Positions 15,802-32,392 of a stretch of 64,000 bases of DNA are shown piece after piece (within the stretch, counting starts at the first letter, position 1; each line of letters starts with the position of its first letter). Below the pieces are notes generated by a model. That model saw only the letters and a list, made by a program, of their open reading frames with translations. It was not told the DNA's origin and searched no databases. The position numbers and the translations under genes were made by a program. The stretch is from Piliocolobus tephrosceles (taxonomy: Eukaryota > Chordata > Mammalia > Primates > Cercopithecidae), in contig NC_045441.1 of NCBI RefSeq assembly GCF_002776525.5, forward strand, positions 131,762,411-131,826,410, written 5' to 3'.

Positions 15802-15840
15802 CACAGTGCTGGGCACAGATCAAAGATCTCAGCAAGAACC
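15802..15840 (+). other. TRBV29 recombination signal sequence (23-RSS)
   Basis: Perfect heptamer CACAGTG (15802-15808), a 23-base spacer (15809-15831), and nonamer GCAAGAACC (15832-15840), which matches ACAAAAACC at seven of nine positions. This is the substrate of RAG1/2 for joining to a 12-RSS of a TRBD segment downstream. Confidence 0.93.
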
Positions 15841-18670
15841 TCAACTCTCTCCTACCCAGCTTCCCTTACATGAGCCTGAGGGCCCTGCCATGGTGGGACA
15901 GGAGGAGGAAACCACAGCTCTTGGGCAGACACAGCTGTTTCTGTGCTTGTGGGTGGGCATGGGTATGAATGGATAGACTGGGGATGAGGAGAGCATCTGT
16001 AGGACTAGCTGGAGTGTTCTATCCACAGACAGGAAGGGTGGCTCCTGGAAAGCTGAGGGTAAAATTTCCTCTAGAAGGGTGCTCAGAAATACCCAATAAA
16101 AACAATCAGATACAGTTTCCTTCAAGTGGCAGGGTCAGTAATAGCCTTTAACTGTTTTATCTCAAGATTCTTTTTAGCTGGTTTTCTATCATAATATATT
16201 TTGGCAGAACTTTAGTCATCTTGAAACAAAGCTGGTACATTACATTAATGACATCTGGTTGTTCTCAGTCAGTAGGAATTATAAAGCCCTCTAGATGCCT
16301 CAATATGACAATATGACACATGTATCCCAGGCCAACATAAAATCTGCAAAGTTCAGGAACCTTCTATAATGATGAGTTTTGGAGTAGTCCAGAGGTTTGG
16401 GGCATGTCAAAATATCTCCTCTAACGTGAGAAGTAAGCTGCTGCACCTTAGATCATCTACCACAGAGAAAGAGGTGCAATGCTAAGTCTTCGGACTTTGA
16501 ATTAAACTCTGGATATGCTGCATTTGATTGTGCTACTCTATTCCATTTACTATGTCATCTGTAAAGCTGGGGCCATTGCAAGAGAGGGTTCTGTGGCAGA
16601 ACAAGCCCATGATGAAAACTTCCTGTTGCTTGGGCCATAGACTAAGCAGACCCAGTTGTTCTTGAAGAGCCTATGATAGATACGGATGCTCTAAGGAGAT
16701 CCTGACATTCCCCAATAAGAGAATCACAAAGCAGTGTGGAATAGGTTCGCTGTGCCCTGATTTGCACTTCAGACCATTGCATCTTGGGCTACACTTTTGT
16801 TGCTTTCCAGATCCCAGAGAGAAAGAATGCTCACACACACAAATTACATGAAGAGCGTTTATTACATACAGGCAGTAAGGAAAAACAGAGGCCTAAGATT
16901 CAGGGAAAGCCAGTTCCACTAGGCTCAGGAAAGCTGTCGATGGTGGATGAAATCTTGTCTGTGCCTTCCCTACTTGCTCTGCCACTGAAGGACCTCAGAG
17001 AGCAGCTACTCTGGGTGTTATATCCTAAGCGACTTGACATGCTTGGCAAAACATTGAAGGACATCCTACCTCTAGAAGGGACTGGAACAGAGCCCTGGCT
17101 GTTCTAGCCAGTTCCTCCTTATCTCAGGATGTTACATTACCAGCACATTGTACAGTTATTCTTGAGAACTACAAACAAGAAATGGGGAGGTACTGAGTTG
17201 GTCCAAGGCACCTGGAGAATTGCCCTGAAGACAGGTGCAGAGTTTTGGTGTAAAGCTATACTCTTACCGGCCAACGACCTCCTGTAACGTTGGCTGTGCC
17301 CAGAATATTCTCTCTGTTATTAAATGGAAAATACATAATCAAGAACATACTTAAACACAGCTGAAAGAAGGTACAATTCAATTTCAAGAGCACATCTCAG
17401 AGTGTCATGGTACCCACTCATGCTTTTCTCCTCTCACCTTCAAACCACACCCAAGTTTCATAGAAATTTCATATTTCCAGTTGAGAAACATGAGATCATT
17501 TTTCAGATGGGTCTTCACATTATTCTTGAAGGATCATTACAGTCTAACCAAGTATGGTTCTGAAAGGTAGTGGTGAAGGGAAATCCTCTTGGGGCCAAAA
17601 CTTAAATCGGTATACCTGATTGTTGTCCACATTTTATTGAAAAAGAGATGGCCAGAAGTATAGCTATATCTTATATTCAATTTTCTTTCATACTATCATC
17701 TAGTCTTCTTATCTATTCAGTCATATTTTTCTTCTTTTTGCTTCTCTATGCTACAATCTGGGTAATTTCTTTAAAACTACTGTTTAGTTTACTAATTCAC
17801 ACCTCAGCTCCAGTAAACCTCTAATTTAACGTTTCAACTGACTTTGTTCATCTAAATTACATTTTTTATTTCTAGAAACTTCACTTGGGTCATTTACAAA
17901 TATGAGTTGTCATTTTTGAATGCATCTTGTTCCTTGTGTATTTTTAAATTATTTTCTTTTTATAAGTATATTAAGCATCTACTGGGAATTCTTATCTGAC
18001 AATGCCAGCATTTGATGCCTTTTTGCATCTTGTTTTCAGTAGTCTGCTGACTCTCACTCAGGGTGGCCTATTTCCTTGTGCACTATGTAATTTGATGTGA
18101 ATTCATCTTTCAGAATTCTTTAAATACTGGAGTAAACATGGGTTTTCTAGGAAATATTCATGCTTGCCTCTGTCAAGAAATTGGAGTCCTACAGACCTAA
18201 TATCATTTTATTTTATAATTCTCAGTATATATCTTCTTGGTCATAGAATGTCTATCTCAAACCCCAATGGGCTGACTGTTCAGTGACCATGAATACTCAG
18301 AGGAAAGTTTTAAAAATCCTTCACCCAAAGCCAAGACCAAGATAAATAATATTCTTTGTTAACTGCTCCTAGGATTAGTTTTCTAGCTCATCCTTTCACT
18401 AACTGTGTATCTCTTTGTGTACCTCACTTTATAAAGGAGTGAGTCCTATCTAGTTTCTGGTCCATGTAAGGTCCCATGGGCCTTTTCCAGTTTCCACGTG
18501 TACTAATTCTCCAGGTCACAGGAATGCACATATATACCCATTTTATCTCATGGGTTCAGTGCTAGCTTACCTTCCTGCCCCATACTCCCATTACCATAGG
18601 AAGTTGACAAATTTATCTACAGTGAAATCTTGGATTATGAAGCACCTTTCTATATTACAAAATTGCCTCT
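15841..18670. other. TRBV29 3' flank, unassigned
   Basis: No gene was recognised. The 107-residue plus frame at 16784-17107 and the frames at 15841-16151 have no family resemblance. 17600-18230 may be an antisense fragment of an old LINE, but I cannot support a family. Confidence 0.35.
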
Positions 18671-18671
18671 T

Positions 18672-18832
18672 TAAAAGCAGTAAAGCGCTGTGGTTAGGAA
18701 CTTGAACTTTGTCAAGTGACAGACCTAAGTTTGAAACTTGGTTCTTCTGCTTTAACACTAGGTGTAACCTTAACAAGTTACACAATTTCTCCATGCCTTA
18801 ATTTCTCCATAGAAAATAAGAATAATAGCGAG
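18672..18832 (+). repeat. MIR element
   Basis: Shows the MIR order: a GTGGTTAGGAACTTGAACTTT block, a TTTGAAACTTGG block, GTGTAACCTTAACAAGTTAC, a CTCCATGCCTTAATTTCTCCAT block, then AATAAGAATAATAGC. Confidence 0.8.
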
Positions 18833-19394
18833 TTTTTAAATGTAAGTTTTTAATAAGAAAGTGATGCAATTATCTGTATAAAAAGCACACAGAGACAAAA
18901 TATGCAATTAGTGTAGTTGCTATCTAAATGTATTTCTCACTATAAAAACATATTTTACCACTAGCAATTCCTTCCTCAAGAATAAGTAGGACCCTCTCTC
19001 AGAAAATTTTATTATTACAATTGTTTCTCTTTTAGCTATTTTAACTAAATAAAAAAATTTGTGGTATTATATAATATGCATATTATCAAAATAAAAAAAT
19101 CAAAATCACTCAGTTTAATAAAATTAGATCATAAAATATGTAGTTTTAGAATTTATTCCCTTAACCCAACAATATTTCATGAATATCATTTCGTGTCAAA
19201 AATATTTTACATTAACTTTAATAAGAATAGTTCGATATACTGATGACCATCCTTCATACAATCAAAACCCATGACAAGGTATATATCCACAGGCTAGATG
19301 ACATGGTTATTTAATTTTAAATAGCAATCGGTTGTGTGTGTTCAATTATTTCTGTTACGGACTCAGAAGGAAATCATGAAAGCCCTCCTAACTC
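18833..19394. other. AT-rich unassigned sequence
   Basis: No gene was seen. Short open frames reflect base composition only. Confidence 0.3.
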
Positions 19395-19740
19395 TACCTG
19401 CAGATGGCTGGTTCCTTTTTATTCAGGTGTTAACTTAAATGCCACCTCCCCAAAGAGACCCTTCCTGACCACTCTATATAACAGCACTTCAGCAGTCATC
19501 CCATATTATATTATCACTTTATCCTATTTTAGTAATATGTACTCATCATGTACTGAAAGCAATGTATGTGCATCCCATTTCTATACCTTCTCACATGTGT
19601 ATAAATGCATGCACATGTACACATGAATGCAATGAAAACAAGAACCTTTTCTGTCTTCTTCATTGCTGCTTCCAAACAGTATAGAAGAACTCTTGGAATA
19701 TCACTTCAGGAATTCAATAAATATTTGTGAGTAAATAAAT
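19395..19740 (+). repeat. L2 (LINE2) 3' end
   Basis: Matches the L2 3' layout: GTTAACTTAAATGCCACCTC, CTTCCTGACCACTCTAT, then ACAAGAACCTTTTCTGTCTTC, and the terminal TTCAATAAATATTTGTGAGT. Confidence 0.82.
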
Positions 19741-21380
19741 ATGATTTCAAACATAAGAGGAAAATTTATACAGCTGTAGTGGATTTCCCTGGAGGAAAAC
19801 TCTACAAAGGCATTTGAGTTTAGATAATCTAAGCCCATAAGAAAATTAACTAGATTATTCTAACAGGAAAGGAATAAGCACTTCAAACTTTATATTTTTT
19901 ATTCTTGTTTTAAATTTATGTTTTAGTTGGGAGGAGGATACGAAAAGATTAAAGGACACAAAATTACAGCTAGATAGGAGGAATAAGTTCCAGTGTTTTA
20001 CAGAACTGCAGGAGGACTACAGATAACAAGATTTGTATTTTAATAGAAAGGTACACATGTCATGTGCCAACCCCCTTCTGCTGCCTTACCCAAGACTGGG
20101 AAATGGAACAGAAGATACGGGTTCTACAGAGGGGCAAAGTGCAGAACCTGCTCAAACACAGTGGCCCTAGGGTGGAAGGTTCTCAATTGGAATTGTGTTG
20201 GTGCCTGTGTGGATGAAGCACTCAGTTCTGAGCCTTGGGAGCCTTTTGAAGGCCCTCCTGGCCAAGATGATCTTGAGGAAATGGCTGACCCATTGGCTGC
20301 CTTCCAAATGAATGACACAGTCTAGAATTTTATAAGCTAAATGAGTAAAAGGAACCCAGTTGACTGAATTTATCACCAAACCTATCTTGTGAGCCTCAAT
20401 CTAGAGCTAGTATAATTTAGAAAAATACATACATACATCATATATTAAACTCTGAGTATCATGAAACAGATCCTAGATGTTATAATAGTGAGAACCTACA
20501 TGGGTGTTTCTCCCACACTCTGTCCTGGCTTTCTTCTGCTTCCTGTCTAAGACATCCTGGACTCACTTAAGCAGCTCTAATAGGCCAAACAAGAGAGTGG
20601 TCAAGGAGTGGCTGAAATGTGAACAGAAAGACTCACCATTATATTACAGCAATCAACCTATCCTTAAAATAATTTAGGTTTAGTCTCAAGTACTAGAGGC
20701 TTCCCCATTTACCCATACATGGAAGCCTGAAGAATAAACAGAACCATAAACTTCCCTCTGGGCATAAAACCTGCATGTTTTCCATGGCCATCGACTCCAT
20801 CTTACAAGTCAGATTTTTTTGGATAACACAGAGGACTCCCTTCACTCTCCAGATTCAGTGATTACTGGGTTGAGATAGTAATGAAAACAATTCCTTATTG
20901 GATAAAGAGAAATTGTGCCATGGGGTAGATCAGTAGCTTAGAAAAAAAAAAAATAATAATGGATGAGGAGAGGAGCTGGGAGTTTAGGGGGAAGACAGCC
21001 TAAAATCTGACAATCTGGTTGGAGAATGATAAAGGATACTGGAACCCAAGGAGGACTTGAGTAAGAGCTTAGGAGAAAGATGTGGTGGGATTTGGAGAAG
21101 AAAATGTTAGAAAAAAAAAAAAAAGAATTTGGAATCTGACACTTTTCAGACTACTAGGAGGTCTGAAAGACTCAACTCTATAGCAACTTGAAGGGGAACA
21201 AACTTCGTCCGAATAGGGAAGGTTCTAGTATGATCTTTGCTTTCCTTAGACAAGTGACCCTGGAGAAGTCACTTCACCTCTGAGCTTTAGATTGTTCATC
21301 TGTAAAAAGGAGATAACAATATCTGCTGCCTGCCCCCACAGTGAGGCTGCACCAAGAATCAGTTTGGAGGAGGCAAAGCA
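19741..21380. other. Unassigned sequence before the trypsinogen array
   Basis: No supported gene. An 87-residue plus frame (20062-20325) has acidic C-terminal composition but no recognisable domain and no context. A weak MIR-like stretch lies at about 21240-21330 (GAAGTCACTTCACCTCTGAG, then CATCTGTAAAAAGG). Confidence 0.35.
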
Positions 21381-21389
21381 GAATGCCCT

Positions 21390-21600
21390 ATGGCAGAGCA
21401 TGGAGGCCCTAGAGTCAGATCAACATACTTACATCCCATCTTTACAAACTACTGGCTGTGTGACCTTGAGCAAGTCACTTCACCTTCAGAAAGCCCATTG
21501 GATCTCCGTAAAATGGGCAATCCCATAGGTGGCTGTGATGATAAAATGAAAAAGCCATTCTTATATGAGTTACATGCCATATAGTAAGTTATGTGGTAAC
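21390..21600 (+). repeat. MIR element whose 3' part is shared with every array unit
   Basis: The MIR core ACTGGCTGTGTGACCTTGAG continues into CAAGTCACTTCACC and a CATAGGTGGCTGTGATGATAA stretch. From about 21478 to 21597 it is nearly the same as 22660-22797 in unit 1 and the matching parts of units 2-5, then breaks into L1 sequence. Confidence 0.75.
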
Positions 21601-21604
21601 TTAC

Positions 21605-21850
21605 TTGTTTTTGGCAGAACCATTATTTTCCTTTGGGTAAATGCCCAGTAAAGGAATTGCTGGGTGGAAAGGTAGTTCTCTTTTAAGTTATTTCAGGAAT
21701 CTCCAAAGTGCTTTATGCATTACTTTTTCCATGAGCTAATTTACACTCGGGCCAGCAGTGTATAAGCGTTCCCTTTCTTCTGCAGCCTCAACAGCATCTT
21801 CTTTTTTTTTTTTTTTTTTTTTTTTTTTTGACATTTTAATAATAGCCACT
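21605..21850 (-). mobile_element. Antisense L1 ORF2 3' fragment at unit 1 start
   Basis: Carries the antisense of the ORF2 C-terminal region (AATGCCCAGTAAAGGAATTG, then AATTTACACTCGGGCCAGCA), starting abruptly at the array edge. It contains a T-run of about 31 bases at 21799-21829 that is absent from the other units. Confidence 0.8.
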
Positions 21851-24800
21851 CTCCAGCCAAGCTCTTTCAAGGCCAATGCAGGGAAGAGCCATGAACATCC
21901 ATTTTCCTGAAGAGAATTATTGCCTGCCCACTGGCAGAATGCTTGTTTTCATCTATCTTTCTTGTTTTTCAAAGAAAAACCAAAGGTAAAGTGGTATCAT
22001 CTTCCACACCTGAACCAGTTTGTAGCCCCCAGAGCCTGCTGGGAAGGGGCCGGTCAAGCATGCATTGATCTTATCGCCTGGAATTTGAGAGATCAAGCCC
22101 CATAGCAACTGACCATACACCTGCCCATCAGCGCTCATCCTTTCATGGAATTAGCTCAGTTCTGGCTCTGCAGACACTGGCAGCCACAGGTCACAAACCC
22201 TGGGTCTCTGTGGGCTTCCCTTATCACCTAGGGCCACAATGGGCTGCCTGTCCTAGGCAGAGACACAGCAACATTCTCCTAAATTGAAATTAAACTTAAA
22301 TCCACTTCACCAATAATCATCTGAGGGCACAGTCCCTGCCTCCTTCCTTGGGGATTTTAAAACACACATCTCTCTGACCCATTGAGGTGAGATCTGACTT
22401 TAAAGGGGGGAAAATCAGGATGAACTTCGGTATCAGGAATGAATCCCAAGTGTTTTTGTGTAGGAACAGGCATCCACATCCCAAACTGTACCTGGAGATG
22501 TAGAAAAATGCAGGAGAGGAGGAGAGAAAAAAAGGGGGACAAAGTGGCTAAAAGTAATTGAAAGCTTCCCTTTTGGTTCTTTCCAGCTCTGGTTGCTTTG
22601 CCAAGATCGTAGGTGAAGGCAGGGTCAGCTCTGGCTGGGAGCTGCTGCTCTGGGAGATGGGAGAGACACTTCACCTCCAGAAAGCTCATTTGAGCATCTG
22701 TGAAATGGGGAATCCCATAGGTGGTTGTGATGATAAAATCAAAAACACATTCTTAACTTGTATGAGTTACATGCTGTATAGTAAATTATGTGCTATATAG
22801 TAAGCTCACAAAAATGATTCAGTGTTATCATAATTGAAGGACAGTGGTTTGGTGTGCTAAGCACGAAACACAAGGCAGACAGATGTCTTAGAGAAGTAGA
22901 CAAAGAAAACTGTAGCTCAGAATGAACAGTACCGAGAATGGCATGTCCTCCAAATTGAACTTGGGCAGCTGGATCTGAACCTATTCTACACATGTGAGTC
23001 TACGGTATGAAGTAACAGTCTCCACCTATAGCTATCTTTGCTGCCTATAAGGTCATTCATTTTTGAACAAAGCTGACCTCAGACTATACTGTGATCATTT
23101 AAGGAAGAGCACAAAATACTGGAGAAGGCTAGTCTTCAAGCTCTAGATACAGAAAATCCTCATACTCTGGGGTGTTCCCTTTCAGACAGAGAGTCAGAGC
23201 CACAAGCACTGATCCAAAAATCCCCTTTTCCAAACAAATTTTCCATTATCTACCAAGGTTCACCTCCCTGTTTAGTGCACACTGGTGTCTACAGTTGCTA
23301 GATCAAGAGTCTCTCCTTATCCTCCAAGGCAGGAGTTCTATGAAGACCCCATGACAAGGGGACAAAATGAAACAACATGTTTAGGGACAACACAGGAAAA
23401 ACTCATATTATCAATGCTCCAAAACCTGGCTACCTCAGGCTTGGCCAGTTATGCGTGAGCAGAGAGGTGTGTCATCTACATGGCGGTCATGGCCTAGATG
23501 GGTCTGGAACTGTGGCAAGGTAAGGCTCTAAGACAAAGTGCCAGGAGAAAGATGAATTGAATCATCTATTTCTGCCAGGAAGAAAAGACCAGGAAGGAAT
23601 CAAATGTACCATTTGTCCTCTGGGGACCTCTGCCTTAATCCTCAATGAATCTCCTTTTAGATGCCACCTGCAGCAATTCCCATACTTCACAACGCTCTCC
23701 ATGGCTTCTGTTGACCTTATGATCAGCTCTGCCAAGATCTGTATTTTTGGGAAAGACAGAATCCTTCTGAATCTCATTGTCTTCCTCTACAAATGGAAAT
23801 AATTTTGCTCTGCACAAATCACAATTAGCATGTTTGTGGGAAGTTACAACTGTGAAACTCAGCATAAACAAAAAGCTATGCACCACTCTTGCTTACTTAA
23901 AAACTCGTGTACAGCTGTCAGACACCATACACCATCTAAGTACAGCAGCGTTAGGTTTGAGCCCAACAGTGATTAGACAGGGTACGGGGTGGAGAGCGTG
24001 TCTCAGAGCAGTGGGTCTCCTGGCTGTCGGGAAGCTGGATCAGTGGCCATGTCAGGAGTTGAACCCGAAGGTACTCTGTGGGTCCTCTCAACTCCACGGG
24101 CCCCACTTTGGCATTTTTTCCAATTCCCTCTGGTTTCCATTTGCTTCCTCCCTCTAGTGCCTGGCCATGTCCAATTTCACCACCAAGTTTCTGAGCTTTT
24201 CTCATTTTGTTCATCGTCTTCAGAACACTGCTGCTTCTTTTACCTTTCAAAGAATTCAAACTTGAACTCTGCTCATTCCTGCCCATCACCAACCTGAGCT
24301 CTGAGTTGCTGAGAAGGGAAAGCACCCTCATAATGAAGCTTCTTCTTTTCTTACATCATTAGACCTGAGCGCAGACAGCATTTCCATCTCCACACTGCTC
24401 TGGCCAGGTTATGCCTCAGTCAATTATACAACTGTGTCTTAGTAGCATTGGTAGGGCCCAAATCAGGGTATTCTCTGGGAAGATTCACTTTGTACTGAGC
24501 ACAGCATAATCTCACTGCATCGAAATAGAAAATTCTAGACCCACCCCTCCACATCTTCGTTATTGAACCCAATATGTGACCCATTTACCATGTGCTAAAA
24601 TCTCCACCTTCTGCTGATTCTCAGATCAGATCATAACCCAGATTTACCATAGTCCAAACTCTGACATCTGATCGGGGGCATGTCATTCTGGTTCAGGCTG
24701 TCAGCCCCGAGCAGGTGGGTCAGTTTGCATCACCCTGAATGCCAATTGCCAGGGCACCATGAGTCTGCATAAAAAATACCTATGACAAGATGCACATGAG

Positions 24801-25273
24801 ACAGACAAATGTCTTCACATTGAAGAAGGGGAGGAGTGCACCATTGATTTCCATGCTCCAGAGGCACTGAGTAAGCTCCTAACTAATCTGTGCCCCCTCC
24901 TTCTTTGAAACACTTCCCATCCTTAAGCCTTGGTAGGAAAGAGAGCCATCTGGAAGCCCAGAATCCTATAGGATGCTGAGTCTTCCTTCTCCTTACCCCT
25001 TAGTTTTGGAAATCTTATTCCCCAAAGCCTAAGATTTCACCGTGCCACACGCTGACTGGAGAGAAGCATCTTCGTATTCACAGGAACGAGCCTTAGATAC
25101 GACTTTGCTCCTCTCATGGGGGCTTCAGGACACTGAAAAGCCAAGCTTGTTGCCAACGCTTGTCCTTCCTTAAGTACATTAAATACATCCCCAATAGTTT
25201 AAAAGATTCCTAAACAGCCAGGCCATTCTCCCTCCTTCTAACCCTCACCTCCTCGGCCTGAGAAATCCCAGCT
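21851..25273. other. Unit 1 5' block
   Basis: No gene was seen. It is present again at 32393-35967 (unit 2), 39719-42555 (unit 3, start missing), 50076-53500 (unit 4) and 60681-64000 (unit 5). It includes the MIR-derived segment at 22660-22797. Frames on both strands recur in all units but have no conserved start or recognisable protein, so they are shadows. Confidence 0.75.
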
Positions 25274-25373
25274 GTGTGATCCAGGGCTTGATTTTCCCTG
25301 TCTTCCCCATCCCAGCATCCCTCCAGGAAACAGCCGGTCTCCCTCTCAGCTCTCAGAAGGCAAGTTCCCTTAT

Positions 25374-25526
25374 CACCTGTGAATCACAAACCCACAGAGT
25401 GGCCAAACACAGTCGGGCTGATGCAAGACCCTGGGAAGGGGAAAGCTGCAGGTTTATTGGTCCTGCGAGGAGCAGTGACCCTCACCTCACAGACACTTCC
25501 TCTCCCAGTCCTCGGGAGGTATAAAG
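25374..25526 (+). promoter_or_regulatory. Trypsinogen copy 1 promoter
   Basis: TATAAAG at 25520-25526 lies 45 bases before the ATG, as in copies 2 and 3. An E-box CACCTG at 25374-25379 and a TGGGAA at 25432-25437 resemble the two half-sites of the pancreatic factor PTF1, but their spacing of about 50 bases is not the close spacing usual for PTF1, so only the TATA box is firm. Confidence 0.65.
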
Positions 25527-25564
25527 ACTGGTTCTCCACCACCAGTCAGGCACACTCTACCACC

Positions 25565-29032
<3,468 letters not shown>

Positions 29033-29061
29033 ACCGCCAGTGACTCTGCAGTCTCTACACC

Positions 29062-29067
29062 AGTAAA
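29062..29067 (+). promoter_or_regulatory. Copy 1 poly(A) signal, AGTAAA variant
   Basis: AGTAAA lies 30 bases after the stop, where copies 2 and 3 have AATAAA. It is a known weaker variant hexamer. Confidence 0.7.
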
Positions 29068-31407
29068 GTGACCCTGTTCTCACTATTTGTGTCTCTGCCT
29101 CCTCCCTCACACTCCTTCACACTGGAAAGCATCCTCCAATCTCTGGTCAGACACGACTGTACCCCTTAAAGGTAAGCAGAGCCCCCAGCTCCCAAAGTGT
29201 GTTCCATGGTACACTAGATTAGCACATACAAAGAGATGGAATCCAAAAATAACAAGAAGCTTGGGAGAAAAGGGGGTACTCTTTTCTAGAGAAACATGTG
29301 TTTGGAAAGGTGGTCTTTTGGTGGGGAGGTTGATTTTTATTTGGGCTTCTCACAGTGGTTGGAGCTACTCTGCTTTCAGAACAATCACAGCACAGAAAAT
29401 GTGTCAGCATCTTCCAGACAGCCCAAAAAATTTGACGAGTTAAATCTTATTGCTAAAATACAACAATAATTACAAATGCTACTGGTGATGACATGCCTCT
29501 CCCAGGAATGTTTTGGCACCAAACCCTCGACCAAGCCCTCCCTTCTCATTGACCTGGAAAATCAGACTCAAGTAAATCTCCCTGGCCCCCTAATTATCCC
29601 TGAATTCCCTAGTTCCCTCTCTGTGAGCAGCTAGAGAGATGTCCCGCCTACCATAGCAGGAGCCAGACTGCAACTTGGGAATCAAGCCCAGCTCTGCACA
29701 CTCTATTTTCGTCTTCTTTGCCTTTGGGGTAGGACGCCACAGTGAATCCCACAGCTACCACCAGCTCCCCACTCTGACCAGGGAAAGAAACTAGAGAGGG
29801 TCAGGATTCCCCAATTTAATCAATTTGCTGAGGAAGGATTCATTTTCATAAAATTTGCTCGCCTTTAAGACACTTCAAATGAGTTATTTGGGACACTTTT
29901 AAAAAGATAGAAGGAAAGATCTGAGGGCTGTGACAACATCCAGCCACTCTGGCCACATGTTGACTGGCTTTCACTCACTGGACACAGCAGAGGGAGGCAG
30001 GCCCAGTGGTAACTCTGGCACCTGCCAAAGCCTCCTCGTGGCAATTCTAAAAGGGCCCATGTTGGGTCCATAGCTCATCCAAGCTTGTCACCAAAGATCC
30101 AAGCAAGCTTCTCTTTGAAATTCCACCTTCACCTTCTGTCCCAAGTGGTTGTAGACATCCCTGGGAGCTGGAACCAAGGACCAGGAGCAGCCAAGGGAGA
30201 CAGACAAGTTCAGAGCACATTTCCTGCTACAGGGAACATAGCACAGGCCTCCAAGTGTCCAGGGAGCAGCGTGCAAATTGCAGTGGTGAGTAGAGTAAAA
30301 CCCCTAAATGGAGCACAGCATTCCTGGCAAACACAGGGGACCACAGTCCACTTGCTGTGGAATACACCCAAGTATGCATCAGACACTTGTTTGGTAAACA
30401 GTAAATATGTAAGATCAATTACCTTCAGAGGGCCATCTTGGCTCCAGATGTGTGATTCGTGTGAGGAGACAACTACCACTCACTATCTTCGGAGGAAAGC
30501 AGGGATCAGGGCTTGCACACAATGGACAGATACACACGGGTTACCCAGAAAGTCACTGCATACAAACATCACTTTGTTCAACAACGATTTTGTTTTTATG
30601 GAGTCCAAAGGCAGACAGACCATAGTTCACCTTACAGCCTTGGGTTTGTCTGCTTTTGGAAAGAGAGAGACATATACACGAGATAGATAGACAGATAAGA
30701 TAGATACATTTTTTTCCCTTTCTTACCATAACGTCAATGCCTCCTCTGAATATTATCATCACTCAAGAGTCAAGGTAAGAACCAAACGCTTCATAGAAAC
30801 AGGACTGAGTGGAGAGTGTTAGTTTCCACTGTTTTTGTCTCCATTCAGATCATTCCTATCAAAGCCCAGCTGGTTACCTGAAGCCAAGAGACAGACATAA
30901 GGATCCCAGTGGCCTTCCAGACGGCTACTTCTACCTCCTACCTGGGCCACTTAGAGTCTCGAAACAGAAAAGTGAGTCACTCCACTCAGAACGGTTGCCA
31001 GCAGAAACAGGGCATGAAAATCACAGATAACCATGGGGTTTCTTCCAAGTGGTCAGTGTAAACTAAACCAACACTACCACCACCAAAAACACAAAACAAG
31101 CAAAAAAAATCCTTATCGAAAATTCAAGACAAACTACTGTGTAGAGTCAGGCCATGGGGTTGCCTTTTCTCAGGCCACACAGCTTTCCCAGTCCATTTGC
31201 TCACATGGAACTGTGAGATGTGAAGGTCTCCAGAGGGTGTGCTTGGGATTGAGGCTGGTATTGTTCACCCGTGGGGTCAGACTAAAGGGCAAAGAAGCAG
31301 AAAGCTGCAACTGTGTCCACCGCCACGGCTTAGGGCCTCCTTCTCACAGAGGCTCCGAAGAGCTCTACATCAGCCTTCACACAAAACATCTCCTTCCGGC
31401 TGAACTA
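29068..31407. other. Unit 1 3' flank of trypsinogen
   Basis: No gene was seen. It recurs at 46411-49003 and 57369-59706, and its last part at 39525-39704. It holds a short GATA-type tetramer array at about 30680-30706. The 201-residue plus frame at 30085-30690 is not conserved in the sister units. Confidence 0.7.
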
Positions 31408-31670
31408 CAGCCAGGCTGGAGTGCCGTGGCATCATCTCTGCTCACTATAACCTCTGCCTCCCAGGATGAAGTGATTCAGCCTCCCAAGTAGCTGGGGTTA
31501 CAGGCACCTGCCACCATGCCCAGCTAATTTCTTTTTTGTTGTTGTTGTTGTTGTTTGTGTTTTTAGTAGAGACAGGGTTTCATCATGCTGGACAGGCTGG
31601 TTTTGAACTCCTGACCTCAAGTGATAGGAAGTGCTGGGATTACAGGCATGAGCCTCTGCTTCTGGCCCAG
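31408..31670 (-). mobile_element. Partial Alu, antisense (unit 1)
   Basis: Starts at CCAGGCTGGAGTGCCGTGGC, lacking the tail end, and runs to the other Alu end. The central T-rich linker is (GTT)n at about 31535-31557. The same insertion is present in units 3 and 4. Confidence 0.88.
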
Positions 31671-31675
31671 GGCCC

Positions 31676-32392
31676 ATTTTTGAAAACATAATTTCAACTT
31701 TTATTTTAGATTCAGGGGCTACATGTGCAGGATCGTTACACGGGTATATTGTGTGATGCTGAGCTTTGGGGCACAAATGATCTCATCATGCAGACACCAA
31801 GCATAATACCCAATAGTTAGTTCTTCAGCCCTTTCCATCCTCCCTCTCTCTTCCTTCTAGTAGTTGCAGTGTCTACGGTTCCTATATTTATATCCATGTG
31901 TACCTAATGCTCAGCTCCCACTTATACATGAGAACATGATATTTGGTTTTCCGTTCCTATGTTAATTTCCTTAGGATTATGGTCTCCAAGCAGATCCATG
32001 TTGCTGTAAAGGACATGATTTCATTCTTCTCATGGACGCATAGTATTCCATGGTGTATATGTACCACATTTCCTTTATCTAGTCTACCGCTGATGGCCCC
32101 CTAGGTTCATTCCATGGCTTTGCTACTGTGAATAGTGCTGTGAAAGATGTTCAAGAGCATGTGTCTTTTTGGCAGAACAATTATTTTCCTTTGGGTAAAT
32201 GCCCACTAAAGGAATTGCTGGGTGGAATTATAGGTTTGTTTTAAATTATTTCAGAAATCTCCAAAATGCTTTCTGCATTAATTTTTCCAGGAACTAATTT
32301 ACACTCAGGCCAACAGTGTATAAGCCTTTCTTTTCTTCTGCAGCCTCACCATCATCTTCTAATTTTTTGACATTTTAGTAATAGCCATTCTG
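31676..32392 (-). mobile_element. Antisense L1 3' end spanning the unit 1/2 boundary
   Basis: Reads the L1 3' UTR and last part of ORF2 in reverse: TTTCAACTTTTATTTTAGATT, ACATGTGCAGG, then CATAGTATTCCATGGTGTAT, then AATTTACACTCAGGCCAACA. Matching copies are at 49385-50075 and 59965-60680. Confidence 0.88.

Noticed and set aside
20062..20325. 87-residue plus-strand frame with acidic C-terminus
   Set aside because: No recognisable domain, promoter or splice context, and the reverse strand is also open; likely chance.
23951..24331. Frames repeated in every unit on both strands (for example RVLSLLSNSELRLVMGR)
   Set aside because: They recur only because the DNA is duplicated; starts, ends and frames differ between units and stops appear in some.
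30085..30690. 201-residue plus-strand frame in the unit 1 3' flank
   Set aside because: Sister units at 47.7-48.3 kb and 58.4-59.0 kb break the frame; no domain seen.
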